From the NCBI RefSeq assembly GCF_036320965.1, contig NC_092225.1, positions 78,495,113 through 78,559,112 on the forward strand: a stretch of 64,000 nt of DNA. The letters are read 5' to 3'. Of this stretch, positions 1 to 11,240 are shown piece by piece. A program made the position numbers and the translations under genes. The notes below the pieces were generated by a model. The model worked only from the letters and a program-made list of their open reading frames with translations. It did not search any database and was not told the origin of the DNA. Positions within the stretch are counted from its first letter, which is position 1. The number at the start of each line of letters is the position of its first letter. This stretch comes from Panulirus ornatus. Its lineage: Eukaryota > Arthropoda > Malacostraca > Decapoda > Palinuridae.

Positions 1-490
1 GACAGCATAGTTATCCTCGGACATGATCATCACGTGTTCATGTTATCATCATCATCATCCTATGAAGTAACAAGTGTTGGTGATGCATCACCATCATCTT
101 TACCTCATCATCATTCTCTCCTCACCTTACTTGTACAGCAACACCGTCTATAAATATGGTAAAAAAAAAAAAAGAAAATATATATGTTTGATGAAATCGC
201 GAATAATATTATCATCTAAAGAAATTCGTGAGTAATGGATTAGTCGGGTATGAGAGGAAAGCAAGAGAAGTATAAGATTTAGGTTTATTTACTCTTGTGT
301 GGCCAGCACTGTGGAGGTTAGTGGCCTCGGGAGCGCTATATTCTCACATTATCACAGTTGTCGGTCCTCCTCAGATTCACATGGATCTGACACTTTTAAG
401 ATTTTCTTTACATTTTCAATTCGTGAACATCTTTTTTCCTCAGCTTGTATTTACCTGTGCCTTCCGTCAAACGAGGCCAACTTGCAGAGA
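1..490. other. AT-rich unique DNA, no gene seen
   Basis: Contains short TCATCA/CATCAT runs near 45-115 and an A-rich run near 160-175. Two overlapping short ORFs (297-497, 299-523) show no domain, and neither looks coding. Confidence 0.5.
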
Positions 491-499
491 ATGTTGAAT

Positions 500-1360
500 A
501 CAACAGTCAGGTACAGGGGCTAATTTTAGCGCCATGAGAACAGCAGTCGCTTCTCCAGGTTGGAGTATGGATGGATGCCCTGTTATGATAGCTATATCCC
601 GACGCCCTATTTAGAGACTGATGTCGCCCCTTTGAGGAAAAAGCATTCGATGGCTTTTGAGCCTGGATTGTGATGTGTTCGCCTGAGCATCAGGATCCCA
701 AGTTGATAATAGATTTCAGTTATTCTGCGTCTTATGAGAAAACGAAATAGTTTCCTCATACTTAGGATCTTCATGGATCTGCGACAGCCAAGAGTAAGTC
801 GTAAGGGTTCACTTTATGCTTCCTCAAGCCTCCTGTCTGGCATTCGATCAAGCAGAGGTGCAGCATGATCAATGTAAGAACATATGTAAGCGTTTTGCAT
901 CATTTTAACTTTGATCACTTGTATGCCGTACTGTGCATTAAGACCGCCAGCTGCATATCTTAGTGGTTGAAGCCTCTCTTTACACGGGTGGTTAAGTCTA
1001 GTTACAGTAGCTCCAAATGATGGCGTTTCTGAGCCAAGGTACCGATGTCTTCTTGCACAGCCAGCGTGTGATCCAGTACTCGACTGAATTTTCCTCTTGA
1101 TTTCGCCTCTTTTGAAAGAGCGTCCTTTGAGGATTTCTTTTTATCTCCTCAGCAGATGTCAGAAGCCGAAGCCTTTCTCAAGCATGTAATTCATCGTTGA
1201 GTATAGTCAGCGTAGCTAAGTATGTGGTGTTTGGTGTTCTTGGGCATGGACTGAAGAAGGGCATTAACTTGGGACATAAAAACAAGGTGGGTCTCGGTAC
1301 ATCGCCTTGCGGAGTGCCAGGTTCACGCTTTTCAATTTCACTTCTGTGTCCATGAAGCAC
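500..1360 (-). pseudogene. Decayed non-LTR RT fragment (Jockey/I/R1-like)
   Basis: Read on the minus strand, 1320-1280 encodes GTPQGDVPRPTLF, a diverged form of the RT palm motif G(V/T)PQGSVLSPTLF. It is followed by NTTYLATLTILNDEL, where a TTYADDITIL-type catalytic block would be expected. Further along (about 1000-700) the pieces LQPLRYAAGGLNAQYGIQVI, IDHAAPLL and LRLTLGCRRSMKILSMR match the post-RT thumb region of Jockey/I/R1-type LINEs (ALRLILGCPRST-like). The frame is broken by stops and shifts and the YADD aspartates are gone, so it is inactive. The motif order is seen directly; the clade is inferred from remembered family signatures. Confidence 0.62.
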
Positions 1361-1419
1361 ATGGCTATGTCATGTACAGTTGGCCAGAGATCCACCACAG
1401 GAGCCAGTCGTCTCCCTAT

Positions 1420-1615
1420 ATCCATCAGCACGACGACCACCAACACCCGCCCATCCCCAACACTACCCATTACCACCACCACCCCCAACCCTACCATCAC
1501 CACTACCCCAACACTACCATCACCACGACAACCACCATCCCCAACACTACCATCACCACCACAACCACCATCCCCAACACTACCATCACCACCAGCACCA
1601 CTCCCCCTCCCTCCC
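1420..1615. repeat. CCA/CAT-rich low-complexity tract
   Basis: Imperfect copies of CACTACCATCACCAC and CCATCCCCAACACTA. All three forward frames are open because the tract lacks T-rich codons, so the Pro/Thr/His translations are not evidence of a gene. Confidence 0.8.
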
Positions 1616-1630
1616 TCCCACCCCACCGTA

Positions 1631-1631
<1 letters not shown>

Positions 1632-1683
<52 letters not shown>
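1632..1683. repeat. (AC)n microsatellite
   Basis: About 25 uninterrupted AC units, directly adjoining the CCA-rich tract. Confidence 0.97.
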
Positions 1684-1684
<1 letters not shown>

Positions 1685-1739
1685 GCCGCTCGTCCTTTCC
1701 TCCGTCTCTTCCTCAACATGTAAAGTAAATAACCAGTTA

Positions 1740-2045
1740 TAACCCTAAATTAAAGCAAATTATCGAGTTCTCACATTACCTGGTGCGGACAGGCCAACTC
1801 CGTCCTTAGTACCTGGGGCCCTAACGCTCAGGATCCCGGCGTGCGGGTCGTAAGCCCGTGCCCGCCCGCCCCGCACTCAGTAATTGTGTTGTTGTTGGTA
1901 AATAATTAGCAATTTACCGACTATGATGCGGTGGGTTTGCTCAGAGCGCTGATAAACCACTAATGGCCTCATTACCTTAATATGTTCCGCTTCCAGTATG
2001 CCTGATCACAGCTGGGGGGAGAAGGGGGAGGGGTGGAGGACGAGA
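1740..2045. other. Unique DNA with TAATT-type motifs
   Basis: No ORF or repeat. CAGTAATTG, AATAATTAG and CAATTTACC occur close together around 1878-1920, followed by a purine-rich run (2015-2050). It could be a regulatory island, but this is only a motif impression. Confidence 0.3.
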
Positions 2046-2047
2046 GA

Positions 2048-2097
2048 TCTTCTCTCTCCTCCTCCTCCTCCTCCTCCTCCTCCTCCTCCTCCTCCTA
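2048..2097. repeat. (CTC)n microsatellite
   Basis: Pyrimidine run that becomes a clean CTC trinucleotide repeat of about 13 units. Confidence 0.93.
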
Positions 2098-2119
2098 CCA
2101 GCCTCTATGATTGTTCTTC

Positions 2120-2570
2120 AGTCAGTGATGGATGTTCTGCCGAGTGACGGCTATCTGTTCCTCAAAGTCTGTTGGATGCAAGGGGGGTTTACGCGCGCGC
2201 GCGTTGTTGCGTCACGGTTGGACGATGTTCTTGTGTGCGTTCCTCCGTTCTTCGATCTCTGTTGGATGTTCTGACGCTTGTTCATCTGTTCCTCAGTCTG
2301 GTGGGTCTTCTGCAGCATGCTCATCTGTTCTTTCGGTTAGTCCAGGATGTTCTGGAGTTTGTTCAATTTGTTCTTCAATCCCGTGGATGTTCTGTTTTTT
2401 TTTGCATCTGTTCTTCAGTCACTGTTGGATGTTCTCCCGTTTTGTTCACATATTTTTTAATCTACCGGATGTTCTGCCGCCTGGGCTTCTGTTCTTTAGT
2501 CACTGCTGGTTGTTCTGCCGTCTGTTCATCTGTTCTTCAGTCTGCTGGATGTTTAGGTATTGTTTGTTCT
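2120..2570. repeat. Degenerate tandem repeat (GGATGTTCTG)
   Basis: The words GGATGTTCTG and CTGTTCTTCAGTC recur about every 35-85 bases, roughly eight times. Translations are Cys/Phe/Ser-rich in two frames because of the repeat. It looks like an old minisatellite. Confidence 0.6.
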
Positions 2571-2639
2571 TCTATTTCGTCTGGTCTGTTGCAGCGCACT
2601 TTTTTTTTCCTGTTATCTCGTTGTATTTGGCTGATAGAG

Positions 2640-4805
2640 CCACTCCTCGGCAGTGTTGACACCCAACACGCTCCTCCAGATTGCTGTACGAGCCTCGCGT
2701 GAGGCGGAAGACAACGCTAACCCTCATATTTTTATCAGCGCCTCACACATCGGTCGTCTGTTGTTACCAGACGCGTTATCGCTTCAGTCTTACGGAAATG
2801 CCCCACAGTTGCCGTGCGGTAGGCTCTATACATGGGGGAGAAAAAGTGAGGAAAGCATGAGCGTTTGTCGATCATTAGACGTTCTGTCGAATGCCGGAAG
2901 GGACCGAACGCCAGTCGGAGAGCCAAGGCGTGTGTTGCTTGGATGAATGCCATCAGGATTGAAGGCTGGGAGACCTGATCTCTGGAACAGATCGATGTCT
3001 CGAGCACTGATATGTGTGGAGGGGGGAACGCTTCATAGCTGGTGAGAATTTGTTCTTCACCTTCGGTCTTTGTGTCAGTCCTGCCATCCTAGTATTATGG
3101 GAAAGGAGAGTTGTGGCGAGGATGGCGAGTTGAGTTTCTTGGTCAAACTTCAGCGCTGAAAGATTTTTTGAAAAGTCATGATATTGATCATGGAAATTCA
3201 TAAACGAATTGCAAGTTTCGTATTTAATTGAACATTTCATGTCGATTTTTTTTTTCTTAAGATGGTAAACTGACAGATTTAATAACACTGTTGCTCCATT
3301 TATATATCACGTTACATTTTCTTCTTGATCGATTTCAAAACAGTGGAAACACTGTCTGTTGGAATCGAGGTGAAAAGAAATCGTACGAGAAATTCGAGTA
3401 ATATTTCTCAACAAGGTTTTGATCTTATGATTTATTTTCAAATTACGATGTATGGATCCAAATCAAAGCCAGGCTTAAATCTCACCCTCTAACTTGAGGC
3501 AGAGTTTCCCCTCCCGTATTATATCGACGTAAAAGCAGTCCTTCATCTCCCCATATGCGACGTAGTCGTCATAAGCCTCTAGCGACTTGTGTGCCCTCGT
3601 AGGCAACTCGGTAAAATCACATGACAGTCAGAGATTGTAATTAGCTCTGGCAATCTCCTTCCGTCCTTTTTAGTAATAACTTCGAAAGGCAATGCATTGC
3701 GTCTGTCTGTCCAAGGCCAAGACAATAGTCTGATGTTTCCATGACTTAGTGTGCGAGAGAGAGAATGGTGAGTTTCTTGATCACTGCGAAACATAGTCCA
3801 GCGAGAATCCAAGTATGATATGTTTACACCCTATGTTTACCCTGGCAGGATGCGTGCGCATGTTGTTGACATCCGTGTGGTACGGCACGTCGCAAGGGTT
3901 TTAGTTTTGATTTTTTTAATATTAATTTTTTCTTTAATTTTCATTAATATTTACGTATGGGTGAAGGGCACATACCTAGGGGGTAGGTGGAGGGAGGCCA
4001 GTACAGAGCGGCGTACAGTGGGTACAATACATGGACATAGGAGGGCGACAGGTGGGGGTCCAGCCCTCCCGTCAGGTGGGAAGGGAGGGAGGGAGGTGTA
4101 GGATACATCAGATACATGATGTATGAATACAGCATAATGAGTGATGCTGACAGTAACATAGGTAACAACATCTGTGTAACACATAGCAAGTTTGTACATA
4201 ACATCTTGTTAACATTACAGTAATGACGCAAACAAATTGCACGTACACTCGGGTGTGTGTATCTGAAACAGGATACAGTGTAGCAATATAAAAGGTCCGA
4301 GTTACAGTACATGTTGGGCATACAGTTGGGGAATATACTGTCGCTGGGGATGTTGTTCACACTGACCGTAATACAATGATGGTCAAGGTACATGACACAC
4401 TGGTCTTTGTGGGCACAGATGGTGCTTGTAGTGGACATGATTACATCAGGTGTTTACATAGCTCAGGGCATGACGAATTTTGGATGCAGCGTCAGGATGT
4501 CTTCAGGGAAATTACTGTCCATGAAGTAAATCACAAAGCTGTCGAAACAGCAAGCCTTGAGGTATGGTATCGCTGAATCTAGGACACTCGTTAATATAGG
4601 CGTGTTCAGTCACCATCCACGTGTTCTTTCCATTGCTGAAGTTCTCTTTCGCCAGCCCATTTTTGGGGAAGGTTATGTTCACCGCTGGGATCTAGTGTTC
4701 GTTGGTGGCGTGTTCAATTATTTTTTTTTTTTTTTTGGTAGAGGGGAGGAGGAGGCGTTTGTGTTCAATCATTGGGATATGTTTCTTATTTGTTTTGGCT
4801 CCTGT
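2640..4805. other. Unique DNA without recognisable gene
   Basis: Short unsupported ORFs only. Two minus-strand ORFs (2953-3288 and 3579-3812) share a weak pattern, DQET followed by HN/GN and R about 15-20 residues later, which could be an old shared repeat but is too short to name. A G/A-rich patch lies at 3965-4100 and a poly-T of 18 at 4720-4737. Confidence 0.35.
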
Positions 4806-4809
4806 GGTG

Positions 4810-5275
4810 TAAGACTCGCATTTCAGTCACTGGAGAGTAGTGTTTGCCTGTTCAGTCACTGGAGTGATCACAGTTCAGTCACCGTTCATCCACTAGAGTG
4901 CGGTGGTCACTGTTCATCACCTGGAATTTAGTGTTCACTGTTCAGCCACTAGTGTGTGTCGTTCACTGTTCAGTCACTGGCGTGTAGTGTTCGCTGTTCA
5001 GTCACTGGAATGTAGTATTTACTGTTCAGTCACAGGCATGTAGTGTTTACTGTTCAGTCATTGGTAATAGTGTTCACTTCAGTCACTGGTAATAGTGTTC
5101 ACTGTTCAGTCATTGGCGTATAGTGTTCATTGTTCAGCTAATAGAGTGTTGCGGGCACTGTTTTCAGCAGCTCGAGTCCAATGTTCACTATTCACCCACC
5201 CGTGTGTAGTGTCCGCTGTGTTCAGCAGATGGAGTGCAATGTTCACCATTCAGCTACTACGGGGCAGGGTACACA
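4810..5275. repeat. Degenerate 28-bp minisatellite
   Basis: GTTCACTGTTCAGTCACTGG-like units recur with a 28-base step (for example 4996 and 5024), with insertions and substitutions. It ends at the 5' edge of the LINE-A copy. Confidence 0.75.
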
Positions 5276-5302
5276 GTCAGGCGGGCTAAGCGCATAAAAG
5301 TA

Positions 5303-6085
5303 AATGAGATGTTTGAGGACAATGTGTGGTGTGAGGTGGTTTGATCGAGTAAGTAATGTAAGGGTAAGAGAGAGGTGTGGAAATAAAAAGAGCATGGTTG
5401 AGAGAGCAGAAGAGGGTGTTTTGAAATGGTTTGGGCACATGGAGAGAATGAGTGAGGAAAGATTGACCAAGAGGATATATGTGTCGGAGGTGGAGGGAAC
5501 GAGGAGAAGTGGGAGACCAAATTGGAGGTGGAAAGATGGAGTGAAAAAGATTTTGAGTGATCGGGGCCTGAACATGCAGGAGGGTGAAAGGCGGGCAGGG
5601 AATAGAGTGAATTGGATCGATGTGGTATACCGGGGTCGACGTGCTGTCAGTGGATTGAATCAGGGCATGTGAAGCGTCTGGGGTAAACCATGAAAAGTTT
5701 TGTGGGGCCTGGATGTGGAAAGGGAGCTATGGTTTCGGGCATTACTACATGACAGCTAGAGACTGAGTGTGAACGATTGGGGCCTTTGCTGTCTTTTCTT
5801 AGCCCTACCTTTCACACATTAGGGGGAGGGGGATGGTATTCCATGTGTGGCGAGGTGGCGATGGGAATTTATAATAAAGGCAGACTATGAATTATGTACA
5901 TGTGTATATATGTATATGTCTGTGTGTGTATATATATATGTACATTGAGATGTATAGGTATGTATATTTGCGTGTGTGGACGTGTATGTATATACATTGT
6001 GTATGGGGGTTTGTTGGGCCATTTCTTTCGTCTGTTTCCTTACGCTACCTCGCAAACGCGGGAGACAGCGACAAGGCAAAATAAA
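5303..6085 (+). mobile_element. LINE-A copy, 5'-truncated, long 3' UTR form
   Basis: This copy begins abruptly inside the C-terminal part of the RT frame ([10 protein letters not shown]) and runs through stop, 3' UTR and the tail CTACGCTACCTCGCAAACGC-like end at about 6045-6085, passing into (AT)n. Its 3' UTR keeps about 260 bases (roughly 5695-5960) that are missing from the copies at 12463 and 18504, so it represents a longer subfamily. Truncation at the 5' end is the usual outcome of target-primed reverse transcription. Confidence 0.85.
5304..5672 (+). pseudogene. C-terminal fragment of LINE-A RT protein
   Basis: A 122-residue open frame matching the last part of the LINE-A polyprotein nearly residue for residue. 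It contains [20 protein letters not shown] and GRPNWRW, the C-terminal block following the RT in RTE-like and related LINEs. No RT palm is present, so it cannot be functional. It reads about a dozen residues past the stop used in the 12665 copy because TGA there is CGA here (GRRAVSGLNQGM), showing the stop differs between copies. Confidence 0.85.
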
Positions 6086-6086
6086 T

Positions 6087-6089
6087 ATG

Positions 6090-6180
<91 letters not shown>

Positions 6181-6206
6181 ATATGTATATATATGTGTGT
6201 GTGTGT
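6087..6206. repeat. (AT)n/(GT)n microsatellite at LINE-A 3' end
   Basis: Long AT run with ATGT interruptions, directly after the LINE-A A-rich tail. Confidence 0.95.
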
Positions 6207-6540
6207 TAAGTGCGTTTAAATTAGGCTTTTGTAACGAGTCATTATTTGTGTGATGAAAAACCCTATGCTCTCATTGTCTCTCGCATGGTAAAAGTGACCT
6301 TGTCGTACTCCGTGATTTTTTTGTGGGGTTTTATCCTTCACATTTTTCTTCCTGTGACTGGAAAGTAAATTTTTTTCTTTTTTTTCTTTTTACCAGTGTA
6401 GGGTTTTGATGTTTTACCAGGTGAGATTAAGTGTTTTACGTGGGAGGCGTGTGTGAGGAGCTTGGGGTCTAAATAATAGATTTCAACAGGTCAAGAAGCG
6501 TCGTTTATCCCATGACTTGACCCGGAACGGTCGGGTTTAA

Positions 6541-6645
6541 TGCCAGTAGAGCGTCGTGCTCTAGGGTCGTACCGTCGTGATCAGAGAGTCGTACCGTCTT
6601 GCTCAAGGGTCGTACCGTCATGCTCAAGGGTCGTACCATTATTGA
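6541..6645 (+). repeat. 21-bp FB-type repeat array, right-arm orientation
   Basis: About four units of GGTCGTACCGTCGTG plus a CTCAAG-like spacer, same sequence family as the foldback arms listed elsewhere. About 220 bases of AT-rich DNA separate it from the next array, which runs in the opposite direction. Confidence 0.8.
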
Positions 6646-6864
6646 TATATAAATATACACACTTGTATTACTGTAGTATATATAAGGATAGTTATAGTAT
6701 AAATAATAGCTTTTCAGTAATCATAGTTCATATGAAGAATATCTTTTTGTCTCTTCCAGGGTTCATATGAGTGCGTTATTAATTCCAGGATAATCTAGTA
6801 CATTTTATCGTCGGAGATATTACACCATTATGTTGCAAAGGTCATCTGGTCAAGTGCACAAACG

Positions 6865-7312
6865 CTGACCTCTTGAACACTGTGGTACGACCTTTGAGCG
6901 CGGTGACACGACCCGTGGGTACGACCCTCGAGCACACGGTGACACGACCCGTGAGTTTCATGGCTTGGTCATTTACGACCCTAAGATTGGATGGACTTGA
7001 CCTCTGACCTAACGTTTTTAGGGTCTGGCCAATGGTCATGATTTGAAGAGCCTTGTTCAAGGGACGTTCCGTCGTGCTCAAGGGACGTACCGCAGTGCTC
7101 ATGGGACGTACCGTCGTGCTCATGGACGTACCGTCGTGCTCAAGGGATATGTCGCTGTGCTCAGGGACGTACCGTCGTGCTCAGAGACGTACCGTCGTGC
7201 CCAAGGGACGTACCGTCGTGCCCAAGGGACGTACCGCCGTGCCCAAGGGACGTACCGTCGTGCTCAGGGACGTACCGTCATGCTCAAGGGACGTACCATC
7301 GTGCTCAAGAGA
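6865..7312. mobile_element. Foldback-like element FB1 (inverted 21-bp arrays)
   Basis: Left arm (about 6868-6955) has diverged units in the order GGTACGACC then GAGCACACGG. Right arm (about 7048-7312) has about 12 units of the reverse complement, GACGTACCGTCGTG plus CTCAAGG. Between them lies a roughly 95-base core containing GACCTCTGACCTAACG and AGGGTCTGGCC, remnants of the palindromic core seen in sister copies. The right arm is much longer. No transposase is present. ORFs through the arms arise only because 21 is divisible by 3. Seen: inverted arrays and core. Inferred: a mobile foldback-type family. Confidence 0.7.
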
Positions 7313-7403
7313 ACACAATTTCGCTAGGACGCTGTACACGCCCCGTCCCTACCACCACAGCACGTACTGGCGTGACACACAGATACAGAACCCGATGACC
7401 TTA

Positions 7404-7407
<4 letters not shown>

Positions 7408-7465
<58 letters not shown>

Positions 7466-7472
7466 ACACACG
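7408..7472. repeat. (AC)n microsatellite
   Basis: About 31 AC units with a single late interruption. Confidence 0.97.
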
Positions 7473-7605
7473 AGATCGTAACACTGAGGCGGAGGTATCC
7501 GTGACTTGATGCCCGTGTCATTAGTGAGGTTACCGGTGTACGTACTCAAGACTTGGGCTGGTAAGCGTACTGCTGCTGCTGCTGCTGCCCAGGAGTGTGT
7601 GACTG

Positions 7606-7747
7606 GCCCACTAGTAGAGCTGGCCCACCAGAAGAGCCGGCCCTCCGTTATAACTGGCCCTCCAGTATAGCTGACCCACTAGAATAGCTGGCCCACCATT
7701 ATAGCTGGCCCACGAGTATAGCTGACCCGCCGGTATAGCTAGCCAAA
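7606..7747. repeat. 17-bp minisatellite
   Basis: About eight units of AGCTGGCCCACCATTAT-like sequence with substitutions, for example at 7696-7746. Confidence 0.85.
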
Positions 7748-8148
7748 GACAATGGCTAGCCTCCGACCTAAGCTTTCTACCCAGAGATCGCGACCACCAC
7801 GCGGTGTTTACTTTCATTCTCTTTTTCACCCATGATCCTTGACGGAGTCTGAGCTTCATGCGAGTCTGCATTGAAGGAAGGATTGAAGGTAAGGTCGAAC
7901 CCAGACTCTTGCTCACATGACGTACGACCACTGGCGTCCGTATGGCTCCCTCTCTCTCTCTCTCTCGTGACACACAACCGCTGATTTATGTCTCGGAGTG
8001 ACATTCATTCGTCCGTTTCTGTAAATCCTGAGTGGAATACATAACCACGCAGGATGTCGTGTGTCCCTTTTTACACTCGATGATGAAGTGGGTGGCTACC
8101 ATACCACGTAGGGATGTCACTCTTCGTCAAGCATTATACACACCCGCT

Positions 8149-8156
8149 ACACACAC

Positions 8157-8233
<77 letters not shown>
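8149..8233. repeat. (AC)n microsatellite
   Basis: About 41 AC units, with one ACGC interruption near the left end. Confidence 0.98.
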
Positions 8234-8234
<1 letters not shown>

Positions 8235-8418
8235 AGAGTGTAAGGAGTCGAGCAAGAGCGGGAGGGAAGCCCAGATCACACCACGAAGCACGTGGAATAG
8301 AATTTCCTCCTGTGTGTACAGATGAATGTACTCCCGTACTGCCCTGACCACACCACACCACACACCACTTTCGCCTTCTCTGCCTTTTTCTTATTGTTGT
8401 TCGTACGTTTGAGGTCAT

Positions 8419-8420
<2 letters not shown>

Positions 8421-8486
<66 letters not shown>
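8421..8486. repeat. (GA)n microsatellite
   Basis: About 33 GA units. Confidence 0.98.
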
Positions 8487-8487
<1 letters not shown>

Positions 8488-8659
8488 TAACACAGCGTCA
8501 CGGAAGTTAGGGAAAAAAGTACGAGAAAATGGCTGTGTATTGTGTATCAAGTGACTTTCCCAGAGCTAATCAAGATAGCTGCCACGAACGACTGGCCAAA
8601 CACCCTCTCGACGCAGCAGTTTAAGTTCTTCCAGTTTGATCTTTGTGTCCCGGAGATCT

Positions 8660-9010
8660 TCTGTATATTGCCGGTTGAATCTAATTATTTCTATGTTGAT
8701 ACGTCCCTCTGATTAGCCGTTGTAATTCGGCATTGCAGGTTTCTTGTGCTATAAGGTTCCTTGGCTTTCGAGTTGAAAGATAATTTTCTGGTCCTGTACA
8801 AAGATTGACTGATGCATAGTTCATGGCAGGAGACCAAACCTTCACTCTGGGAAGTGTGTCAGGTGACATTAACAGTTGTGGTTCAGGTTGTGGACACCTG
8901 TGTGAGGTAGTCTCGGAATCCAGCAGAATATGACAACTCTTCCCAGTACACTCGCTCGATAGTGTACTGGCAGAAAACTGTGACATTTTTGATTTGATTG
9001 ATTTCCTGTA
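8660..9010 (-). pseudogene. Possible LINE post-RT remnant
   Basis: The minus strand reads VWSPAMNYASVNLCTGPENYL and then ETCNAELQRLIRG. This recalls the (L/M)NYAS..W block that follows the RT in Jockey-like LINEs (NYASPIWSPAIS, then NxALRIATG). No palm motif is visible and the match is short. It could be unrelated unique sequence. Confidence 0.3.
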
Positions 9011-9029
9011 GGAAATCAATCATTCACGC

Positions 9030-9485
9030 AAATCTGATTTATTTTAGACGGTATCTCGTGGTAAATTTAGATATTTCTATGTTAGATTTTTAAAATTTTA
9101 TATATAAAATGGCAAATGACAGGAAATGTTGCTAGCAGTCAACATATTAAAATACGATGAAAGAGAATCAGCCAATCGGAATTTCTGAAAAGTCATCACC
9201 TGTGGTATACCATGTTGTTTCAACAAATTGCGACACAAAAGGCAAATGAGCAGCCATCATGCATTTTACACCAGTATGCTGTTTACTTTCCTAGTGTGTT
9301 CATTTTAAAATGTATTTCTAGACATCAAAATGAATAAGAAAAAGAAAATCGTGTAAACCACATTTCTACTGCATCAATAAGGCTGTCCTAAACTGTTCTG
9401 ATTCTATCATACATTTTTAAACCTTGGGTCACATATCTTCTTCACTCTCCATCATTACAGGTAATTATCATTTGACGAATGTACC
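9030..9485. other. AT-rich unique DNA
   Basis: No ORF or repeat. It ends in a pyrimidine-rich stretch and CATCATTACAG at about 9450-9461, which resembles a 3' splice site just before the small ORF at 9492. Confidence 0.4.
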
Positions 9486-9491
9486 AACGTC

Positions 9492-9719
9492 ATGTTGTTT
9501 TCTCTGTTGTTTTTTGCTGTAGCTTTCAACTTCCCGGTGGAAAGTGTTGTTGCCAACCCTGACCCCGAAGACGGTCTGTTTTGTTCTTCATGTTTGGGGT
9601 ATTCTTCTCCTGACGACAGTCCTGCATTGCGTGTCGACTTTGATTCAGACACGTTCTGCGGAAGCGGAAGATGTTGGTATGATCATATGATACCTGCGTA
9701 CGAGTCATATGATCACTAA
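9492..9719 (+). CDS. Small secreted-protein-like ORF (hypothetical)
   Basis: An ATG-initiated frame of 75 codons ends in TAA. The first about 21 residues (MLFSLLFFAVAFNFPVESVV) look like a signal peptide: a hydrophobic core, then small residues before ANPDPE. The rest is acidic, with four cysteines in two pairs (FCSSC and FCGSGRC) and a tyrosine-rich end. The frame lies in non-repetitive DNA. Immediately upstream, TCTTCTTCACTCTCCATCATTACAG resembles a polypyrimidine tract with an AG acceptor, so the ORF could sit in a second exon. I do not recognise a family. With only 75 codons a chance ORF is possible, and no TATA or poly(A) signal was placed. Confidence 0.33.
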   Translation: MLFSLLFFAVAFNFPVESVVANPDPEDGLFCSSCLGYSSPDDSPALRVDFDSDTFCGSGRCWYDHMIPAYESYDH

Positions 9720-9827
9720 TTTTTCTACGTGGGAATTAGGCTGTGCAGTTTCCCGCTTTCTATGAGCCCCATAGGCTATGTATAATCCCGTTTTCTAAGT
9801 GCATAGTGAATGGGTTACTTGGTCGTG

Positions 9828-9836
9828 GGGGGGGGG

Positions 9837-9881
<45 letters not shown>
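9828..9881. repeat. G-run and (GT)n microsatellite
   Basis: Nine or more G followed by about 21 GT units. Confidence 0.96.
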
Positions 9882-9882
<1 letters not shown>

Positions 9883-9884
9883 AC

Positions 9885-11240
9885 GAAGAGCGATAACCCC
9901 CCGTTCCGTCGGCGGGGACTCAGATGATTATTTTACGACCTTCGGAGGTGAGGTGAGGAGGGGCATCGTTACACAAGACATTATAGCCTTTATCAGCGGA
10001 TTGCTCCCAAGGTGTGTGTATCATGTGAGGACCATTGTTCGTCCGGAGACGCAGTGGATCTTGGGGCGGCGTCGGGCGAGAGACGCACCCCCTTGTTCAC
10101 ACTATCATGAGCCGTCTTCACATGGCACCGTAATGATGGCCTATCACTCACCCGCCACACCACAGGGCTCACCCTCTACCTCCCCTGTTATCAAAGGTGT
10201 TATTGTTAGGGAGTGATAAACCGGGTCCCGGCTGTCGCGTGATGGTGCCTAATTGTCCGGCAGGCGGGTGTACCTCGTCTCTTGTGTCTGGTCGTCGAGA
10301 ACCGTGATGTTCCTGTCGCTTCTGTTGTTGTTGCTGCCCCCGCCACGCCGTTGGCTCCTACAGGTAGCTCCTGCCGGTGCTCGTCCATCTGACAGTGCTT
10401 ATAGAGATGTTAGGCATCAGCAAAGTCCACACTACTATGATTTTGCTTTTTTTTTCCATGGCGTCTAGTGGTGTTCGTTCATGACACACCTGGAGATCAT
10501 GTGACCTTTGTGTAACAATAAGGTCACGAGACACAGGTCATGTGGAAGAAAGACTGTTTGGTCACATCATCTATTGTGGCCGAAAATTAGATGCGACTCG
10601 TGTCTACTGCTACAGAGGTCAGAATATGTAGACGAAACATTCTGACAGTTGTGCTACGAGGTCACGATGCTTATGACATCAGGTCATGACACAGTGGAAC
10701 ATGATGTGACATCCTCGCTACACGAGATCTTCGCTCAGCAGACTCCATTGATCTGTTAAATGTGGGCTCTCCGCACGAAACAACATGCTTCGCACTTTAC
10801 TACACGTTTACGGCAACATTTCCCAGTGTCGCTTCATGCAGTCGTGCATCGGTTCCACAACAGAGACCTGAAGTTGTAGTAAAATCACGTACGATTGGTG
10901 TTAGGCATCTGACATCGTGTAGTCTGAAGTGACATCTCAGGGTAGAGCTGGGAGATGACCCTAGACTTCAAAATAGGAAGACCTCCTGCGTCTTACCCCA
11001 GTTAGTCGTTGGTTCACCGTATTTCTCCAGGGGCCCAACATAATGAATGTGGCGGACACGCCCACACATAAAACGCTGTCGACGTGGTCGACCCCTCCTC
11101 CCCACCAGATGAATTCATATGCATCAGCCAAGCCATCTAAGCCATTCAAATAGTCCACTGGCTCTGGGACACTGAGGCATACCCTGTCCCCGGAAATGTT
11201 CACCACTTGACTCGTGGCTCATAATTCTCCAATGGGGGAT
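9885..11240. other. Unique DNA, no gene identified
   Basis: Moderate GC, scattered GTCATGTGAC/TCATGTGA words around 10480-10700 (ACAGGTCATG, GACATCAGGTCATGAC). Short ORFs here lack domains or consistent starts. Confidence 0.4.

Noticed and set aside
2953..3812. Two minus-strand ORFs sharing a DQET...HN.R pattern
   Set aside because: The similarity covers only a few residues and no known family fits; too weak to report as an element.
8032..8363. Frames of poly-Thr/His or poly-Cys/Val, and similar Ile/Tyr, Ser/Leu and Glu/Arg frames elsewhere
   Set aside because: Direct translations of (AC)n, (AT)n, (CT)n and (GA)n microsatellites.
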